Counted from the first letter of the stretch, positions 15,914-25,690 are shown. The stretch: DNA of 35,628 bases from an uncultured Campylobacter sp. (GCA_937965895.1 CALCKS010000184.1:1-35628); one strand, 5' to 3'. Translations and numbers: made by a program. The notes: generated by a model not told the origin, from the letters alone.

Positions 15914-16470
15914 TAATTATAGCATATTTCCACTTTTTAGCCTTGTGTATTTTTATACTACGCTAAAACATCTTAAAAGCATCAATATATAGATAATTAC
16001 AAGATCGGTTAGATAAGTAAAACCTGCAAACGATATAATAAAGTAGGATTCACAAACTGGTTCAATATCTCAAACAAAAAGCTAATGAGCAACTTTTTGT
16101 TTGAGATATTGGTATGCAGATTGCATGAAAATCAGTTGTTTAATTTTATAAAAATTATGCTGATTTTTATAATACCTGCCAGGCTATTTGCCTGTCTGGC
16201 TAAGACCTTACTGCACTATCGCTTAAGATGGTACTAAAACTTTGTTTTTGGAATTCTTATATAAGAGATGTATAACCATCTAATGAAGTAAAAGTAAAAA
16301 CTGTTTTGTTTTTTATTAAAGTAAAATTACATTTTAAAATTACTTTTTTAACTTCGACAAATTAAACAAAAATTATTTCTATTTTTGTTAGAACATTTTT
16401 ATAAAGGACTACGTCCTCCCTAATATCGCTAAAATTTAAAAATAAATTATTTACTAAAAACCTTATTTTT
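15914..16470. other. Intergenic region with large hairpins
   Basis: No gene is seen. There is a perfect 19-bp inverted repeat at 16063-16081 and 16093-16111 (CAATATCTCAAACAAAAAG and its complement, 11-nt loop), then AAAATCAG/CTGATTTT pairing around 16130-16170, and a smaller GC-rich one in TGCCAGGCTATTTGCCTGTCTGGC near 16187-16200. None is followed by a convincing U-run. They separate the toxin-antitoxin pair from the iron uptake operon. Confidence 0.5.
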
Positions 16471-16504
16471 AATCATTGAAAATCATTATATATTTCTGTA
16501 TAAT
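16471..16504 (+). promoter_or_regulatory. Promoter with Fur-box-like operator
   Basis: TTGAAA (16476-16481) and TATAAT (16499-16504) are separated by exactly 17 nt. The sequence AATCATTGAAAATCATTAT (16471-16489) overlaps the -35 and resembles the Fur consensus (GATAATGATAATCATTATC). Iron-bound Fur would repress the uptake operon. The first gene follows at 16535 with AAGGAG at 16524-16529. Confidence 0.75.
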
Positions 16505-16534
16505 TGTCCGTTAATAATTTTTAAAGGAGTTTAA

Positions 16535-18616
16535 ATGCAAAAGCAAATCGCGCTTAGTTTAGCGCTTGCGGGCGTTTTGGTCGCCGCGCAAAACGAAGTA
16601 GAGCTAAAATCGTTAGAAGGCGTAACCGTCACGGCGCAAAGATCGTCTCAAAGCGTAGACGAGATAAGCAAAAGCGTCTCGGTAATAGATAAAGAGACAA
16701 TAGAAAGAAAACTTGGCAAAAGCGTACCCGAGCTAATCAGCGAGGCGCCGGGAGTTTCAATCGTAAACGAAGGCATGGACTCGGGCACCGTAAACGTGCG
16801 AGGCTTTAGCTCGTCTGATTACCGCGTGCCGATGTTCGTAGACGGACTTAGATTTAGAGGTAGGCCGGCGTTTGAGTATTCGATATTTATGCCCGATCAA
16901 ATCGAGAGGATAGAGATAATAAGAGGTCCCGCTAGCACGCTTTACGGCACGGACGCCTTTGGCGGCATAGTAAATTTAGTCACCAAAAGAGCTAGCGGGG
17001 ACGTACACGGCGACTGGGCGCTATCTGATACGTATCTAAGCACCCAATATCAAAGTGCAAACAAAGGCGTGCAAAACCGCTTACAACTCGGGGTAGTCGG
17101 ACACGGGTTTGATGCATTGCTGGGCTTAAACTACAAACACGGTAAGGACTACGACACTCCGGCGGGTAAAATCCCAAATACAAGGTATAATTACCGAAGC
17201 CTTGATTTTAAAGGCGGATATAGCTTTGCCGATTTTCACAGGCTTGAGCTCGTAACTAGATACACCGAGTCCGAGCGCGGCGTAGTGGGTACGGCAGTCG
17301 GCGCCCCCGGAACGGCAAACAAAAAAGGCTTTCAAAAATACATAAAAGAAGCGCCTCTTAGAGAAAAATACGTAGCGCTAAACTACGAAGGCAACATAAA
17401 CGACAAATTTATATTAGATTCTAGCTTGTATTACAGAGAGCTTTATACGCACCTAAATATAAGGCCCTACATAGGCTCGTTTTCGCCTAGACAAGTCGAT
17501 AACTACGTAAACGGCCCGAAGGTCTACGGCGGCAAATTTATCGGTAAATTTATAGGCGACAGCCTAACCCAAACCTACGGCGTAGATTTTTATTACGAGG
17601 ACTGGGATAGCGTGTATCAAAGCGTAAACAAAGGCCCTAGCGTACGCAACAGGCTAAGAACCAAACAGCTTGACGTCGCGGGCTTTGGATTGCTTGAATA
17701 CGCATTTAGCAACGACGCGATTTTGAGCGCAAATTTACGCTACGACCGCATAAAAACGTCCTTTGATATGGATAGCTCGATGAGCCCCGCCGTAAAAGCC
17801 CTATACGAAAACGCCAACGATAGAAAAGACGGCAGAGCGAGCTACGGTCTGGGGCTTATTTACCCTATCGCCCAGGGGTTTGAGTTTGTGGGTAACTTCT
17901 CGACTTCGTTTAGAGCTCCTATGAGCGGCGAGGTTGCTCCGATACTGACGTTTTCGGGCAGCGAGGCGTATCTGCCAAACCCTGATCTAAATATCGAAAA
18001 AGGCGTTACCTATGAGGCTGGACTTCGCTATACGGATAAAGCGCTTAGATCAAATTTGATATTTTACACGGGAGATTATAAAGACCTGATCGTCGAGCGA
18101 AACTGGCAAAGCGGCGGCGTGACCTATTATCAGTCGCAAAACGTAAATAGAGCAAAGATAAGCGGAGCGGAATTTGACCTTGCTTATAAAATTTTATCAA
18201 ATTTGGAGTTTAAAACAAATCTCGCCTACACGCGCGGCAAAAATAAGCAAACCGGCAAACCGCTTCCGGAGATCGCTCCGCTTAGCGGACGCGTAGCCGT
18301 TTCTTATTCGCCGGAGTTTTGGGCAAACTCATACATAGAGTATAGCGGCGACTGGGCAGCGAGAAAGACGCGTATAGATGATAGCGTAGAGCGCGAGCGA
18401 GCGGGATATTTCGTGCATAACCTATACTTTGGCAAGAGCCTGGGCAAACTAGGCTTCCTAAAAGATTTTAGCCTGAATTTCGGCGTCGAAAATATCTTTG
18501 ACAAAGAATACGCCCCAAGCCTAAGCTACGAGCTAATCAGCCAGCCTAGAAGCGCTAGCAACCCGCTAATAAATCCGGGCAGAAATTTCAAACTAGGCTT
18601 TAAGGCTGGCTTTTAA
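16535..18616 (+). CDS. TonB-dependent outer-membrane receptor for an iron compound
   Basis: A 693-residue TonB-dependent receptor. The first 18 or so residues are a signal peptide (MQKQIALSLALAGVLVAA). A TonB-box-like LEGVTVTA follows, then the plug domain with PELISEAPGVSI, GTVNVRGF, VFVDGL-like MFVDGLRFRG and EIIRGPASTLYGTDAFGGIVNLV (residues about 60-150), then a 22-strand barrel ending in an aromatic residue (KAGF). It binds a chelate at the cell surface and passes it to the periplasm with energy from TonB-ExbBD. The ligand, whether siderophore or haem, cannot be decided. It heads an operon with the binding protein and ABC transporter and has the Fur-like promoter. GC content is visibly higher than in the flanking mobile DNA. 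Confidence 0.95.
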   Translation: MQKQIALSLALAGVLVAAQNEVELKSLEGVTVTAQRSSQSVDEISKSVSVIDKETIERKLGKSVPELISEAPGVSIVNEGMDSGTVNVRGFSSSDYRVPMFVDGLRFRGRPAFEYSIFMPDQIERIEIIRGPASTLYGTDAFGGIVNLVTKRASGDVHGDWALSDTYLSTQYQSANKGVQNRLQLGVVGHGFDALLGLNYKHGKDYDTPAGKIPNTRYNYRSLDFKGGYSFADFHRLELVTRYTESERGVVGTAVGAPGTANKKGFQKYIKEAPLREKYVALNYEGNINDKFILDSSLYYRELYTHLNIRPYIGSFSPRQVDNYVNGPKVYGGKFIGKFIGDSLTQTYGVDFYYEDWDSVYQSVNKGPSVRNRLRTKQLDVAGFGLLEYAFSNDAILSANLRYDRIKTSFDMDSSMSPAVKALYENANDRKDGRASYGLGLIYPIAQGFEFVGNFSTSFRAPMSGEVAPILTFSGSEAYLPNPDLNIEKGVTYEAGLRYTDKALRSNLIFYTGDYKDLIVERNWQSGGVTYYQSQNVNRAKISGAEFDLAYKILSNLEFKTNLAYTRGKNKQTGKPLPEIAPLSGRVAVSYSPEFWANSYIEYSGDWAARKTRIDDSVERERAGYFVHNLYFGKSLGKLGFLKDFSLNFGVENIFDKEYAPSLSYELISQPRSASNPLINPGRNFKLGFKAGF

Positions 18617-18690
18617 ATTTTAAATTTGCCGAGCGGGTTTTAAACAGGCCCGTTCAAAAGCTCTAAAATTTACAAATTTAAGGATCAAAT

Positions 18691-19725
18691 TTGAAAAAAA
18701 TCATACCTGCTTTATTGCTACTGGCAGCGACGCTGGGTGCGCTTGAATTTACCGATCAAAGCGGAAACAAACTTCATTTTGACGGTTCGGTTAAAAGCGT
18801 AGCTCTGTTTCCGGTGCCGCTAGCTTCGTTTTCTCTTAGCGTCGAAAACAACGTATCTCGCCTTGCCTCCGTTCATCCGATAGCCAAGAAAAACATCGAG
18901 CGCGGAATGCTGGGAAAAATGATAAAAAGCGCAGCTAGTATCCCCGCAGGCGGTATCGGAGATGACTTTACTCCAAACATCGAGGAGCTACTAAAACTAT
19001 CTCCCGATCTTGTCGTGCAGTGGGGCATGAGAGGCGAAAAGATCATCGAGCCGCTACGAAAAGTAGGGCTAAACGTAGCTTTGGTAAATTTAAGCGGCAC
19101 GGAGGAAGACCCGCTTTTTTGGTTTGGGATGCTGGGTAAAATTTACGAAAAAGAGCAAAAGGCGGAGCAAATTTTACAAAACAGAGCCGAGGTAAGAGCT
19201 AAGATCGAAAATTTCGCAAAAGGGCTTAGCAAAAAACCGAAGGTTCTTTTTATATTCGGCCGAGATAAAAGCTACGAGGCAGCCGGCGGCGGGACGTATT
19301 TTGACTACGAGATAAAGCTAAGTGGCGGAGCAAACGCGGCGAATTTCGGGGGATTTAGAATTTTAAATAAAGAAGAAATTCTCGCGCAAAATCCGGACGT
19401 TATCTTGCTTAGCAACTTCGACGAGCTAACTCCGCGGGACTTTTTTGACGACAAAATTTTGAAAAACGTAAAGGCCGTCAAGCAAAAAGCCGTCTATAAA
19501 ATGCCCCTAGGAGGCGATATGTGGGAGCCGCCTACGGGCGAATCGCACCTAGGCTGGGCGTGGTTTAGCGTGCTATTTTCGGGGCAGGCGCATATAAATT
19601 TAAAAGACGAGATGAAAAAGAGCTACAAGTTGCTTTACGACTACGATCTAAACGATGATGAGATGGCTCAAATTTTACGCTTCGATCTAAACGGCGAGAG
19701 CAAATTTTACGAGCTTTTTAGATAA
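18691..19725 (+). CDS. Periplasmic iron-chelate binding protein
   Basis: A 344-residue FepB/TroA-like binding protein. The start is TTG at 18691, six bases after AAGGA (18680-18684); the next residues form a signal peptide (MKKIIPALLLLAATLGA) without lipoprotein cysteine. The domain structure is typical: PNIEELLKLSPDLVVQWG in the first lobe, the connecting helix about residues 150-175, and FIFGRDKSYEAAGG plus LAQNPDVILLSN in the second. PPTGESHLGWAW near the end may contribute to ligand binding. It captures the chelate released by the receptor and hands it to the permease that starts at its stop codon (TAATG). Confidence 0.9.
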   Translation: MKKIIPALLLLAATLGALEFTDQSGNKLHFDGSVKSVALFPVPLASFSLSVENNVSRLASVHPIAKKNIERGMLGKMIKSAASIPAGGIGDDFTPNIEELLKLSPDLVVQWGMRGEKIIEPLRKVGLNVALVNLSGTEEDPLFWFGMLGKIYEKEQKAEQILQNRAEVRAKIENFAKGLSKKPKVLFIFGRDKSYEAAGGGTYFDYEIKLSGGANAANFGGFRILNKEEILAQNPDVILLSNFDELTPRDFFDDKILKNVKAVKQKAVYKMPLGGDMWEPPTGESHLGWAWFSVLFSGQAHINLKDEMKKSYKLLYDYDLNDDEMAQILRFDLNGESKFYELFR

Positions 19726-20687
19726 TGAAAAAATATCTGTTTTTATCGCTTTTTCTAGTCTTTGCGGTTATTTTTTCGCTATTTGCGGGTAGGATTTCTA
19801 TTGACGGGCTTATGGATTATTATCAAAATGACAAAGAGACGCTTTACGCTTTGATATTCGACCTACGCTTGCCTAGGCTGATAGCGGCGTTTTTGATAGG
19901 CGCGAGCCTTAGCGCGGCGGGCGTGATATTTCAGGCGATGTTTGCAAATCCTTTGGTAAGCCCGAATATCTTAGGCGTCGGCAGTGGGGCGGGATTTGGC
20001 GCGGTGGTTTGCATTTTAGCCTTCGGTAGCCCCGTAGCCACGCAAATAGGCGCTTTCGTTTTTGGCTTTTTAGCCGTCATGATAGCTTACGCGTTGGGTG
20101 TTTTGGCAAACAAAAACTCAAAGCTCATGCTGGTGCTTGCGGGCATCATCACGGGCGCGATATTCGAGGCACTGATCTCCGTCATCAAATACGTCGCCGA
20201 CACGCAAGAAAAGCTACCTAGCATCGTATATTGGCTGATGGGAAGCCTAAGCGCCATCTCTTGGAGCGACGTAGCGGCGCTGGCTCCCGTTTGCGTTAGC
20301 GGGCTTGTGCTTTTGAGCCTAATGGGCTGGAAGCTAAACATTTTATCCCTAGGCGGCGAACACGCAAGCATTTTGGGCGAGAGTAAATTTTTAGGCTTTA
20401 TCTTTATCGTACTTGCTACGCTGATAACGGCCGCAAGCGTAGCCATCGCCGGTATCATCGGCTGGGTCGGGCTTTTAATGCCGCATGTTACGAGGCTGAT
20501 TTACGGCCCCGATAACTCGCAGCTAGTTCCGATTTCGGCGATTTTAGGCGGGATATTTTTGATGCTAACCGACGTTGCAGCTAGAAGCGTGAGCTCGGCT
20601 GAAATCCCGCTAAGTATCCTAACCGCACTTATAGGCGCTCCTATGATCGGCGTAATCATCGTTAAAAAGGGCAAAAGATGGTCTTAA
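19725..20687 (+). CDS. FecCD-family iron-chelate ABC permease
   Basis: A 320-residue integral membrane protein of the FecCD (BtuC) family with about nine to ten hydrophobic helices. Family marks are LRLPRLIAAFLIGASLSAAGVIFQ (about 41-64), the stretch NPLVSPNILGVGSGAGFGAV, and near the C-terminus GWVGLLMPHVTRLIYGPD and IPLSILTALIGAPMIGVII. It forms the homodimeric channel for the chelate in the inner membrane. Its ATG shares one base with the TAA of the binding-protein gene and its end overlaps the ATPase gene by ten bases, so all three are translated together. Confidence 0.95.
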   Translation: MKKYLFLSLFLVFAVIFSLFAGRISIDGLMDYYQNDKETLYALIFDLRLPRLIAAFLIGASLSAAGVIFQAMFANPLVSPNILGVGSGAGFGAVVCILAFGSPVATQIGAFVFGFLAVMIAYALGVLANKNSKLMLVLAGIITGAIFEALISVIKYVADTQEKLPSIVYWLMGSLSAISWSDVAALAPVCVSGLVLLSLMGWKLNILSLGGEHASILGESKFLGFIFIVLATLITAASVAIAGIIGWVGLLMPHVTRLIYGPDNSQLVPISAILGGIFLMLTDVAARSVSSAEIPLSILTALIGAPMIGVIIVKKGKRWS

Positions 20688-21451
20688 GCGTAGAAAATTT
20701 AAGCTTTTCGTACGATCGTAAGCAAATTTTGCAAAATTTGAGCCTTAGCCTAAAAAGTGGCGAAACGCTTGCGATTTTGGGCCCAAACGGCATAGGTAAA
20801 TCTACGTTTTTAAAGATTATTTTAGGACTTCTAAAAGCAAAAGGCGGTCAAATTTTGATCGATGGTCGCGATCATGCCTCTCTTAGCGGCAAAGAACGCG
20901 CCAAGCTCGTAGGATACGTACCTCAAAGCGAAAATATCGCTTTTAGCTTTAAGGTAAAAGATCTGATTTTAATGGGCGTAAACGCAAACGTCGGTATGTT
21001 TTCAAGGCCGAGCGCAGAGGATAGAGCGATGGCTGAGGAAGCCGCAAGCATAGCGGGCGTTAGCGAGTATTTAAATTTAAACGTAGACGAGCTAAGCGGC
21101 GGCATGATGCAGCTAGTCCTAATAGCTCGCTCGCTAGTGCTACGGCCCAAAATTCTCGTCATGGACGAGCCGACTTCCTATCTCGACGTCTTTCATCAAA
21201 ACGCCGTTTTAAGCCTAATCAAAAGGCTAAATAGCGAGCAAAAAACCTGCGTGATCTTTACCTCGCATCATCCCGATCACGCGCTTGCGGCGGCGGATAA
21301 AACCTTGCTTTTAAACGGCCCCTTAGGATATGAATTCGGCGCAACCGATCAAATTTTAAAGGGCGAAAATTTAACCAAACTCTTCGGTATCGATTTTATA
21401 AATTTAAACGTCGAAGATAAAAAAAGGTTGCTGGTTAGGTGGAGGGTTTAG
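20678..21451 (+). CDS. Iron-chelate ABC transporter ATPase
   Basis: A 257-residue ABC ATPase of the FepC/BtuD type. Motifs are GPNGIGKST (Walker A, 35-43), YVPQSENIAFSF (Q-loop, about 80-91), LSGGMMQ (signature, 139-145), ILVMDEPTSYLD (Walker B, 159-170) and TSHHPDHA (H-loop). It drives import through the FecCD permease encoded just upstream. The protein is intact and ends with a TAG. After it comes a 434-base gap (21452-21885) with no gene that holds a tRNA-like fragment. Confidence 0.95.
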   Translation: MVLSVENLSFSYDRKQILQNLSLSLKSGETLAILGPNGIGKSTFLKIILGLLKAKGGQILIDGRDHASLSGKERAKLVGYVPQSENIAFSFKVKDLILMGVNANVGMFSRPSAEDRAMAEEAASIAGVSEYLNLNVDELSGGMMQLVLIARSLVLRPKILVMDEPTSYLDVFHQNAVLSLIKRLNSEQKTCVIFTSHHPDHALAAADKTLLLNGPLGYEFGATDQILKGENLTKLFGIDFINLNVEDKKRLLVRWRV

Positions 21452-21789
21452 TAAAAACATTTTCTTGTTTTCGTTAAATATTCTAGATAAGCCTATAAAA
21501 TAGTGGGAGTAATAAAAATCAAGAAGTTAGAGCTTGGATGAGAGTAGAAGACCGCTAGTGCCAATGGCTACGTCAGGTCTAAATTTGCTAGATGAGAGCA
21601 TGGCAATAGTGGGGATGAGGATCAAATTTGCGGATATATGCTACGCTAAGGTCATTTTATAGGATTATTTTTTGTAAAATGCTTCCATTGTGCCACTTTT
21701 TATCAAAAGCGTACCACAAGTTAAGAAAAAATTCAAAGAAAGGGAAACTGAAAAAGAGGCGGTTTAAATACCGATGAATAGGGCATTTA

Positions 21790-21833
21790 TGGTGTCATGG
21801 GGGAGACTTGAACTAAGGGCGTCCGGTTTATGA
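21790..21833 (-). repeat. tRNA-like fragment, copy A (possible att site)
   Basis: The 44 nt here are 42/44 identical to 28097-28140. On the minus strand they read as the 3' part of a tRNA, with a TTCAAGT T-loop and a CACCA-like end (ATGACACCA). The anticodon arm is not kept in this copy. Similarity to the second copy extends weakly upstream (AAAGAAAGGGAAA at about 21736). Such fragments are what integrative elements leave at tRNA insertion sites. Confidence 0.6.
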
Positions 21834-21885
21834 TGAGTTTTTTAAATCCTCGCATAGCGCTGATACTGCGCTATTTTAAGTCTTT

Positions 21886-22758
21886 TTGACTTTAAGGCAT
21901 CGGCAAGGTGTTCCACTTTTGTTGCACCGCTTTAACAACTTTGCCTATGAAAAGGTTGGATTTGACGGAAAGCTAAAGCTTAGCGAATTTAATCCTATAA
22001 TAAAATCCGATGCCCCGAGAGACAAAAATTTCTCCTATAACGGATATCAAAGAGATAGTTTTATGAAATTTTATAGAGATTACGAAAAAGAATCCACCGC
22101 CCACGCAAAAGACGTAGAGTGGCTATCAAAAAATCTAAAAGAGTATAACGTAGAAAATGCGGACGAATACATAAACAAGCTAAAGGACAGTAAGTCCGCA
22201 TATATGATCGCTATGGAAAACGAATTTGAGGCTGCTACCGGATTAAAATTTAGCGAGGCGAATTTAGAAAAAGTTAGGCGCGCTTTTGAAACCGATATCG
22301 ATAGGGCGGCGTCATCATTGCGCGACAGCGACAGCGTAATAGCTATGAAGTTAAACGACAACGGATCTATAACCTTAAAATTTGATAGCGGTAGAGAAAT
22401 AGAAGTAACGCAGCTGTATTCTGATACGGGTAAGCTTTTAGGAGATAAAACAAGAAGGGCAAGTCTAAATTTAGAAACTAAAGCCATGAGCGACATCGAG
22501 CTTGGCTCTATAAGCTTTAACAATATAGGCATCCTAGATACCGACGGCAAATATAAGACGCTCCAGGAAATAGGAGCTAGTGCTATAAAATCCTTTTCTA
22601 CCAAGCATGGAAAACAGTTTTTGATATACCTGGGGGATAATAAAACCCTAACGGCAAAAGATCTATACAATATTTCGTTTTTAAATAACGAGTTTGGCAA
22701 AGGCGCTAATGTGGGCGAGAAGGATAGATTCTATAAGAAGATAGATGTAAGGGTTTAG
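21886..22758 (+). CDS. Hypothetical protein, probably 5'-truncated
   Basis: An open frame of 290 codons from a TTG just after an in-frame stop; no ribosome site is seen and the first residues look like read-in noncoding sequence, with coding character starting near YEKVGFDGKLKLSEF. The first ATG is at 22062. The product is soluble and charged, with a helical middle and a C-terminal part rich in short strands (DNGSITLKFDSGREIEVTQL; SISFNNIGILDTDGKYK). It starts right after tRNA-like copy A, so a recombination at that site may have removed its 5' end. The family is not recognised; a flagellar-secreted or surface protein like those at 23.7-26.8 kb is possible. Confidence 0.55.
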   Translation: MTLRHRQGVPLLLHRFNNFAYEKVGFDGKLKLSEFNPIIKSDAPRDKNFSYNGYQRDSFMKFYRDYEKESTAHAKDVEWLSKNLKEYNVENADEYINKLKDSKSAYMIAMENEFEAATGLKFSEANLEKVRRAFETDIDRAASSLRDSDSVIAMKLNDNGSITLKFDSGREIEVTQLYSDTGKLLGDKTRRASLNLETKAMSDIELGSISFNNIGILDTDGKYKTLQEIGASAIKSFSTKHGKQFLIYLGDNKTLTAKDLYNISFLNNEFGKGANVGEKDRFYKKIDVRV

Positions 22759-23055
22759 GAATGGGCAAGATGGCCAGTCTATTTGTTTATATGTTTGGCT
22801 ATCAAATTTCTAAGCACTTGATTTTTGCTGACGCCTTTTTATTTGGCCTCTTTGGTTAAAAAGTCCATCATATTATCCGATAGATACGCCGCCACCTGAC
22901 GAGTAGGCGGATTTTCCGAGAAAACATATGAAAGATATTAAGCTGAGTCTAAACACACAAAAGGTATAAGTATAAATTTAGAGATCGATCATTAGAGAAA
23001 ACGTCAGCCGTTAAAAACGGTGCGATATAATGACGATAAACACAAGGAGCAAGAA

Positions 23056-23295
23056 ATGATAACTTCAATAAATATCCAAACCGCAAACCATAGCATTGTA
23101 GAAGCTATTAGGGCTATTATTGCGCTAGATCCTGAAACAACCATTACTTACGACAATGAAGATTATCTAAGCCAAGCCGATCAGCAGGATTTAAAGAAAC
23201 TAGTAGAGGCCGATAAACGCGGCGAGCTAAAATATCAAGCCTTTGACGAATTTAAAACCGAGATGAGATCCTACCTAAAAAACAAAGGCGCTTAA
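23056..23295 (+). CDS. Antitoxin of ParE-type pair
   Basis: A 79-residue protein beginning MITSINIQTANHSIVEAIRA. The ATG at 23056 is preceded by AAGGAG and a TATAAT at 23026-23031; an earlier ATG at 23020 lies upstream of that -10 and is unlikely to be used. The C-terminal half (DEFKTEMRSYLKNKGA) is the probable toxin-binding part. The stop lies one base before the GTG of the toxin gene. Confidence 0.75.
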   Translation: MITSINIQTANHSIVEAIRAIIALDPETTITYDNEDYLSQADQQDLKKLVEADKRGELKYQAFDEFKTEMRSYLKNKGA

Positions 23296-23296
23296 A

Positions 23297-23581
23297 GTGG
23301 AAATTATCTTAAGCGAACAATTCAAGGAAGAAATTAAAAGTATTTTAGATTTTTATACAGATAGAAGCAAGAGCAATAAAGTAGCAAATGATTTTCTTGA
23401 GGGCTTATTTGAAAAAATCGAAAGCTTATCTACTTTTTCTTACCGATTTAGAAAAAATCAATACTTTCACAAAGACAATATAAGGGATCTAATTTTCAAA
23501 GGATACGTTATTCCTTTTATAATCGAAGACGACACCATAAAGATCCTATCAATCTACAAGCATAATCTACCAAAATTTTAA
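23297..23581 (+). CDS. RelE/ParE-family toxin
   Basis: A 94-residue toxin with a GTG start directly after the antitoxin stop. It has the family layout: a helical hairpin (LSEQFKEEIKSILDFYTDRS), FLEGLFEKIESLSTFSYRFRKN, and the strands RDLIFKGYVIPFIIEDDTIKILSIYKH. RelE members cut mRNA on ribosomes and ParE members poison gyrase; the sequence does not decide between them. The gene is intact. Confidence 0.85.
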   Translation: MEIILSEQFKEEIKSILDFYTDRSKSNKVANDFLEGLFEKIESLSTFSYRFRKNQYFHKDNIRDLIFKGYVIPFIIEDDTIKILSIYKHNLPKF

Positions 23582-23709
23582 GGTCTAAAATTTAGACCTG
23601 GCTTACATAGTATAATCTTTTTCTCAAATACCCTTACGCAAATGTCGCGAATTATGGGGAATAAAATTTGCTTATCCTTCTTTAAATTTCTTTTTAAGAA
23701 GGATAAGTC

Positions 23710-24777
23710 GTGAACGTCTCCGCCGCTAAGATAAATTATTCGTCGATACTATCCAAAGCTCAAGAAAAGAAGCAATCCAAAACGCAGGAAGTTAGCTTCG
23801 CAAATCTTATTCAAAACACTAGTGCGTCTAGTGCTACCGCATTTAAAATATACGATCTGACGTCAAGCGGCGCACAAGATCAAAATTTAAACTCGTTAAA
23901 ATTTGGATCAAATTTGGCTTACGGGTACTCGGTGGATAATCTCGGCTATATGGGTAGCGATTTTAACAAAGCAGCCGGGCTTCCCGAAAATTTCAAAATC
24001 CACAAAAGCTCTATCGACGAGATAGTGAGTTTTAACAATAAGACTTATTTGTTTACGCCCTCGCCGGATCAAAAGCCCTTTGAAAATATCGACGTAGCCG
24101 ACACGGTGAAACAATACTACAAGCTGTTTAACGCAGTCGTCCCTGAAGGCAAAGAAACGTATAGCCAAAGCGACTTAGAAAAGCTACCCAAGGGCTTTAG
24201 CGTAAATATCAATCAAAAACCGTTTGGCAAGAGTAATTTTTTAAAAGACGTTAGCCTATTTGCCGTATCAAACGTCTATAGTACTCAAACTCAGCTACAA
24301 AACGCCGGCGAACTCTCAAGCGATATTAAAAAATACGGAGTTAGCCTTAGCGTATATCCTTTAAATTTTTCTACTCTAGGCTCGTCAAATTCGCAGGAAA
24401 AATACGGCTTTAGCTTTAACCCCGATACGTCGGTCTACCAAAAAGAGGGCGGATACGCCAGAGAGGGCGTATTTATGCAGTTTCTAAAAGGCTTCCCGCC
24501 CATGGCGAGCGATAGCGGGGAAACTAGGCTAACGGATCAAGTCCAAACATATGTGCAAGATATGAGAAGCCAAAGCTTTGACGATATGCCTATAACCATA
24601 TCCGATTTTCTAAAAAATACCAAAATCATAAAGGAATTTTTAAAGAAAGTTCTAGGGGACGGGCTTATGAGTCTACATAAGAACGAAACGCCGGATAGCA
24701 TAGTGGATAAACTGGCACTAAGACTGGGGGCCTTTCAAAAAGAAACCGTCCGCCCTAAAGGAAAAACGAATATCTAG
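23710..24777 (+). CDS. Putative flagellar-export secreted protein (Cj0814-like)
   Basis: A 355-residue protein with a GTG start and an AAGGA ribosome site. It has no Sec signal; the N-terminus MNVSAAKINYSSILSKAQEK is short, amphipathic and rich in S, N and A, as in proteins exported through the flagellar type III apparatus. The stretch GYSVDNLGYMGSDFNKAAGL and then PENFKIHKSSIDEIV recalls, from memory, the Cj0814 family of flagellar-dependent secreted proteins in Campylobacter. The remaining two thirds have no motif I know. It is followed by two related small-tail proteins and a HEPN gene. The family call is moderate; export by the flagellum is inference. Confidence 0.55.
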   Translation: MNVSAAKINYSSILSKAQEKKQSKTQEVSFANLIQNTSASSATAFKIYDLTSSGAQDQNLNSLKFGSNLAYGYSVDNLGYMGSDFNKAAGLPENFKIHKSSIDEIVSFNNKTYLFTPSPDQKPFENIDVADTVKQYYKLFNAVVPEGKETYSQSDLEKLPKGFSVNINQKPFGKSNFLKDVSLFAVSNVYSTQTQLQNAGELSSDIKKYGVSLSVYPLNFSTLGSSNSQEKYGFSFNPDTSVYQKEGGYAREGVFMQFLKGFPPMASDSGETRLTDQVQTYVQDMRSQSFDDMPITISDFLKNTKIIKEFLKKVLGDGLMSLHKNETPDSIVDKLALRLGAFQKETVRPKGKTNI

Positions 24778-24862
24778 CCTGATATTTTATTACTACAATT
24801 GGCTTCTTGGTTTATGCTAAAGAAAAGTCGTTTTTATCCGATATAGTCTTAAAGGATTGAAA

Positions 24863-25681
24863 ATGGTAAGCGGCTCAAATTTAAACATTTCTACGGCAAA
24901 TTTCAAGTCAAATTTAACTCCTGCAGATAAAACCGCTAAGACGAATTTGGCGAAAGAGCAAACGCAGGCTCCAAAAAGCAAAGAAGAAATCCAAAAAGAG
25001 CTGCAAGAATACAGAAGTAAAACCATCATAGAAATCGTAAAAGATGCTATCGAGATAGATGAAAGCGACGAGAACTGGATGACAAAGACGATTGATAAGA
25101 TAGACGGCATATTATCCAAAAAGTATACGATCGAAGAGCTGCGCAGTATAGGACAAAAAGAACCCGAAAGCAAAGAAGACGTCATCGACTCTACTCTACA
25201 AACCTATATGTGGATGCTGATGGATAACTCCAAAGACGGTAAACCCACTATCTGGGGTAAAATTTTAGGATTTGGAACCAAAGAAGAGCAAGAGGAATTA
25301 AAGGCGTTCAGAGATTCGCTCGGTAAAAGTGCTGCAAGTAGTGCGGAAGGCTCTAGGCTTATGGATCGCGCCGACATCAGCATAGAGGAATTTAAAAAAC
25401 TCTATGCGTAGGACGTCGAAAAAACTACTAAAGCCAATAGGGAAGCCGTAGCAAAAATCAATCAAGAGATGAGAGAATACAACGAAAATTTAGCTAAGCA
25501 AAGAGCGGAAGCTAAATTTAAACCCATCAAAGCCACAAGTAAAAGCAAAACATACGTAGATAAAGACATCAGACGAGAATTCTTTGAAAATTTTCTGAAA
25601 GCCGAACAAGAAAAGGGGACGGATATAACGGAGATTTTAAATCAGCTAGCAAAACTAGGCAAATTTGACGTAAAAGCATAA
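24863..25681 (+). pseudogene. Secreted-protein paralogue split by an amber stop
   Basis: One continuous frame interrupted only by TAG at 25409-25411. I start it at ATG 24863, six bases after AAAGGA, rather than the TTG two codons earlier. The N-terminus MVSGSNLNISTANFKSNL again looks like a flagellar-export signal. The first part (182 codons) contains WGKILGFGTKEEQEELKAF, matching WGKINGLDPSMSKDEVAELK in the next gene; after the stop the frame continues through QEMREYNENLAKQRAEAK into the C-terminal module FKPIKATSKSKTYVDKDIRR that the next gene also has. A second ATG in frame at 25469 might allow the tail to be made alone. Either a nonsense mutation or read-through is possible. Confidence 0.7.
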
Positions 25682-25690
25682 AGGATTAAT

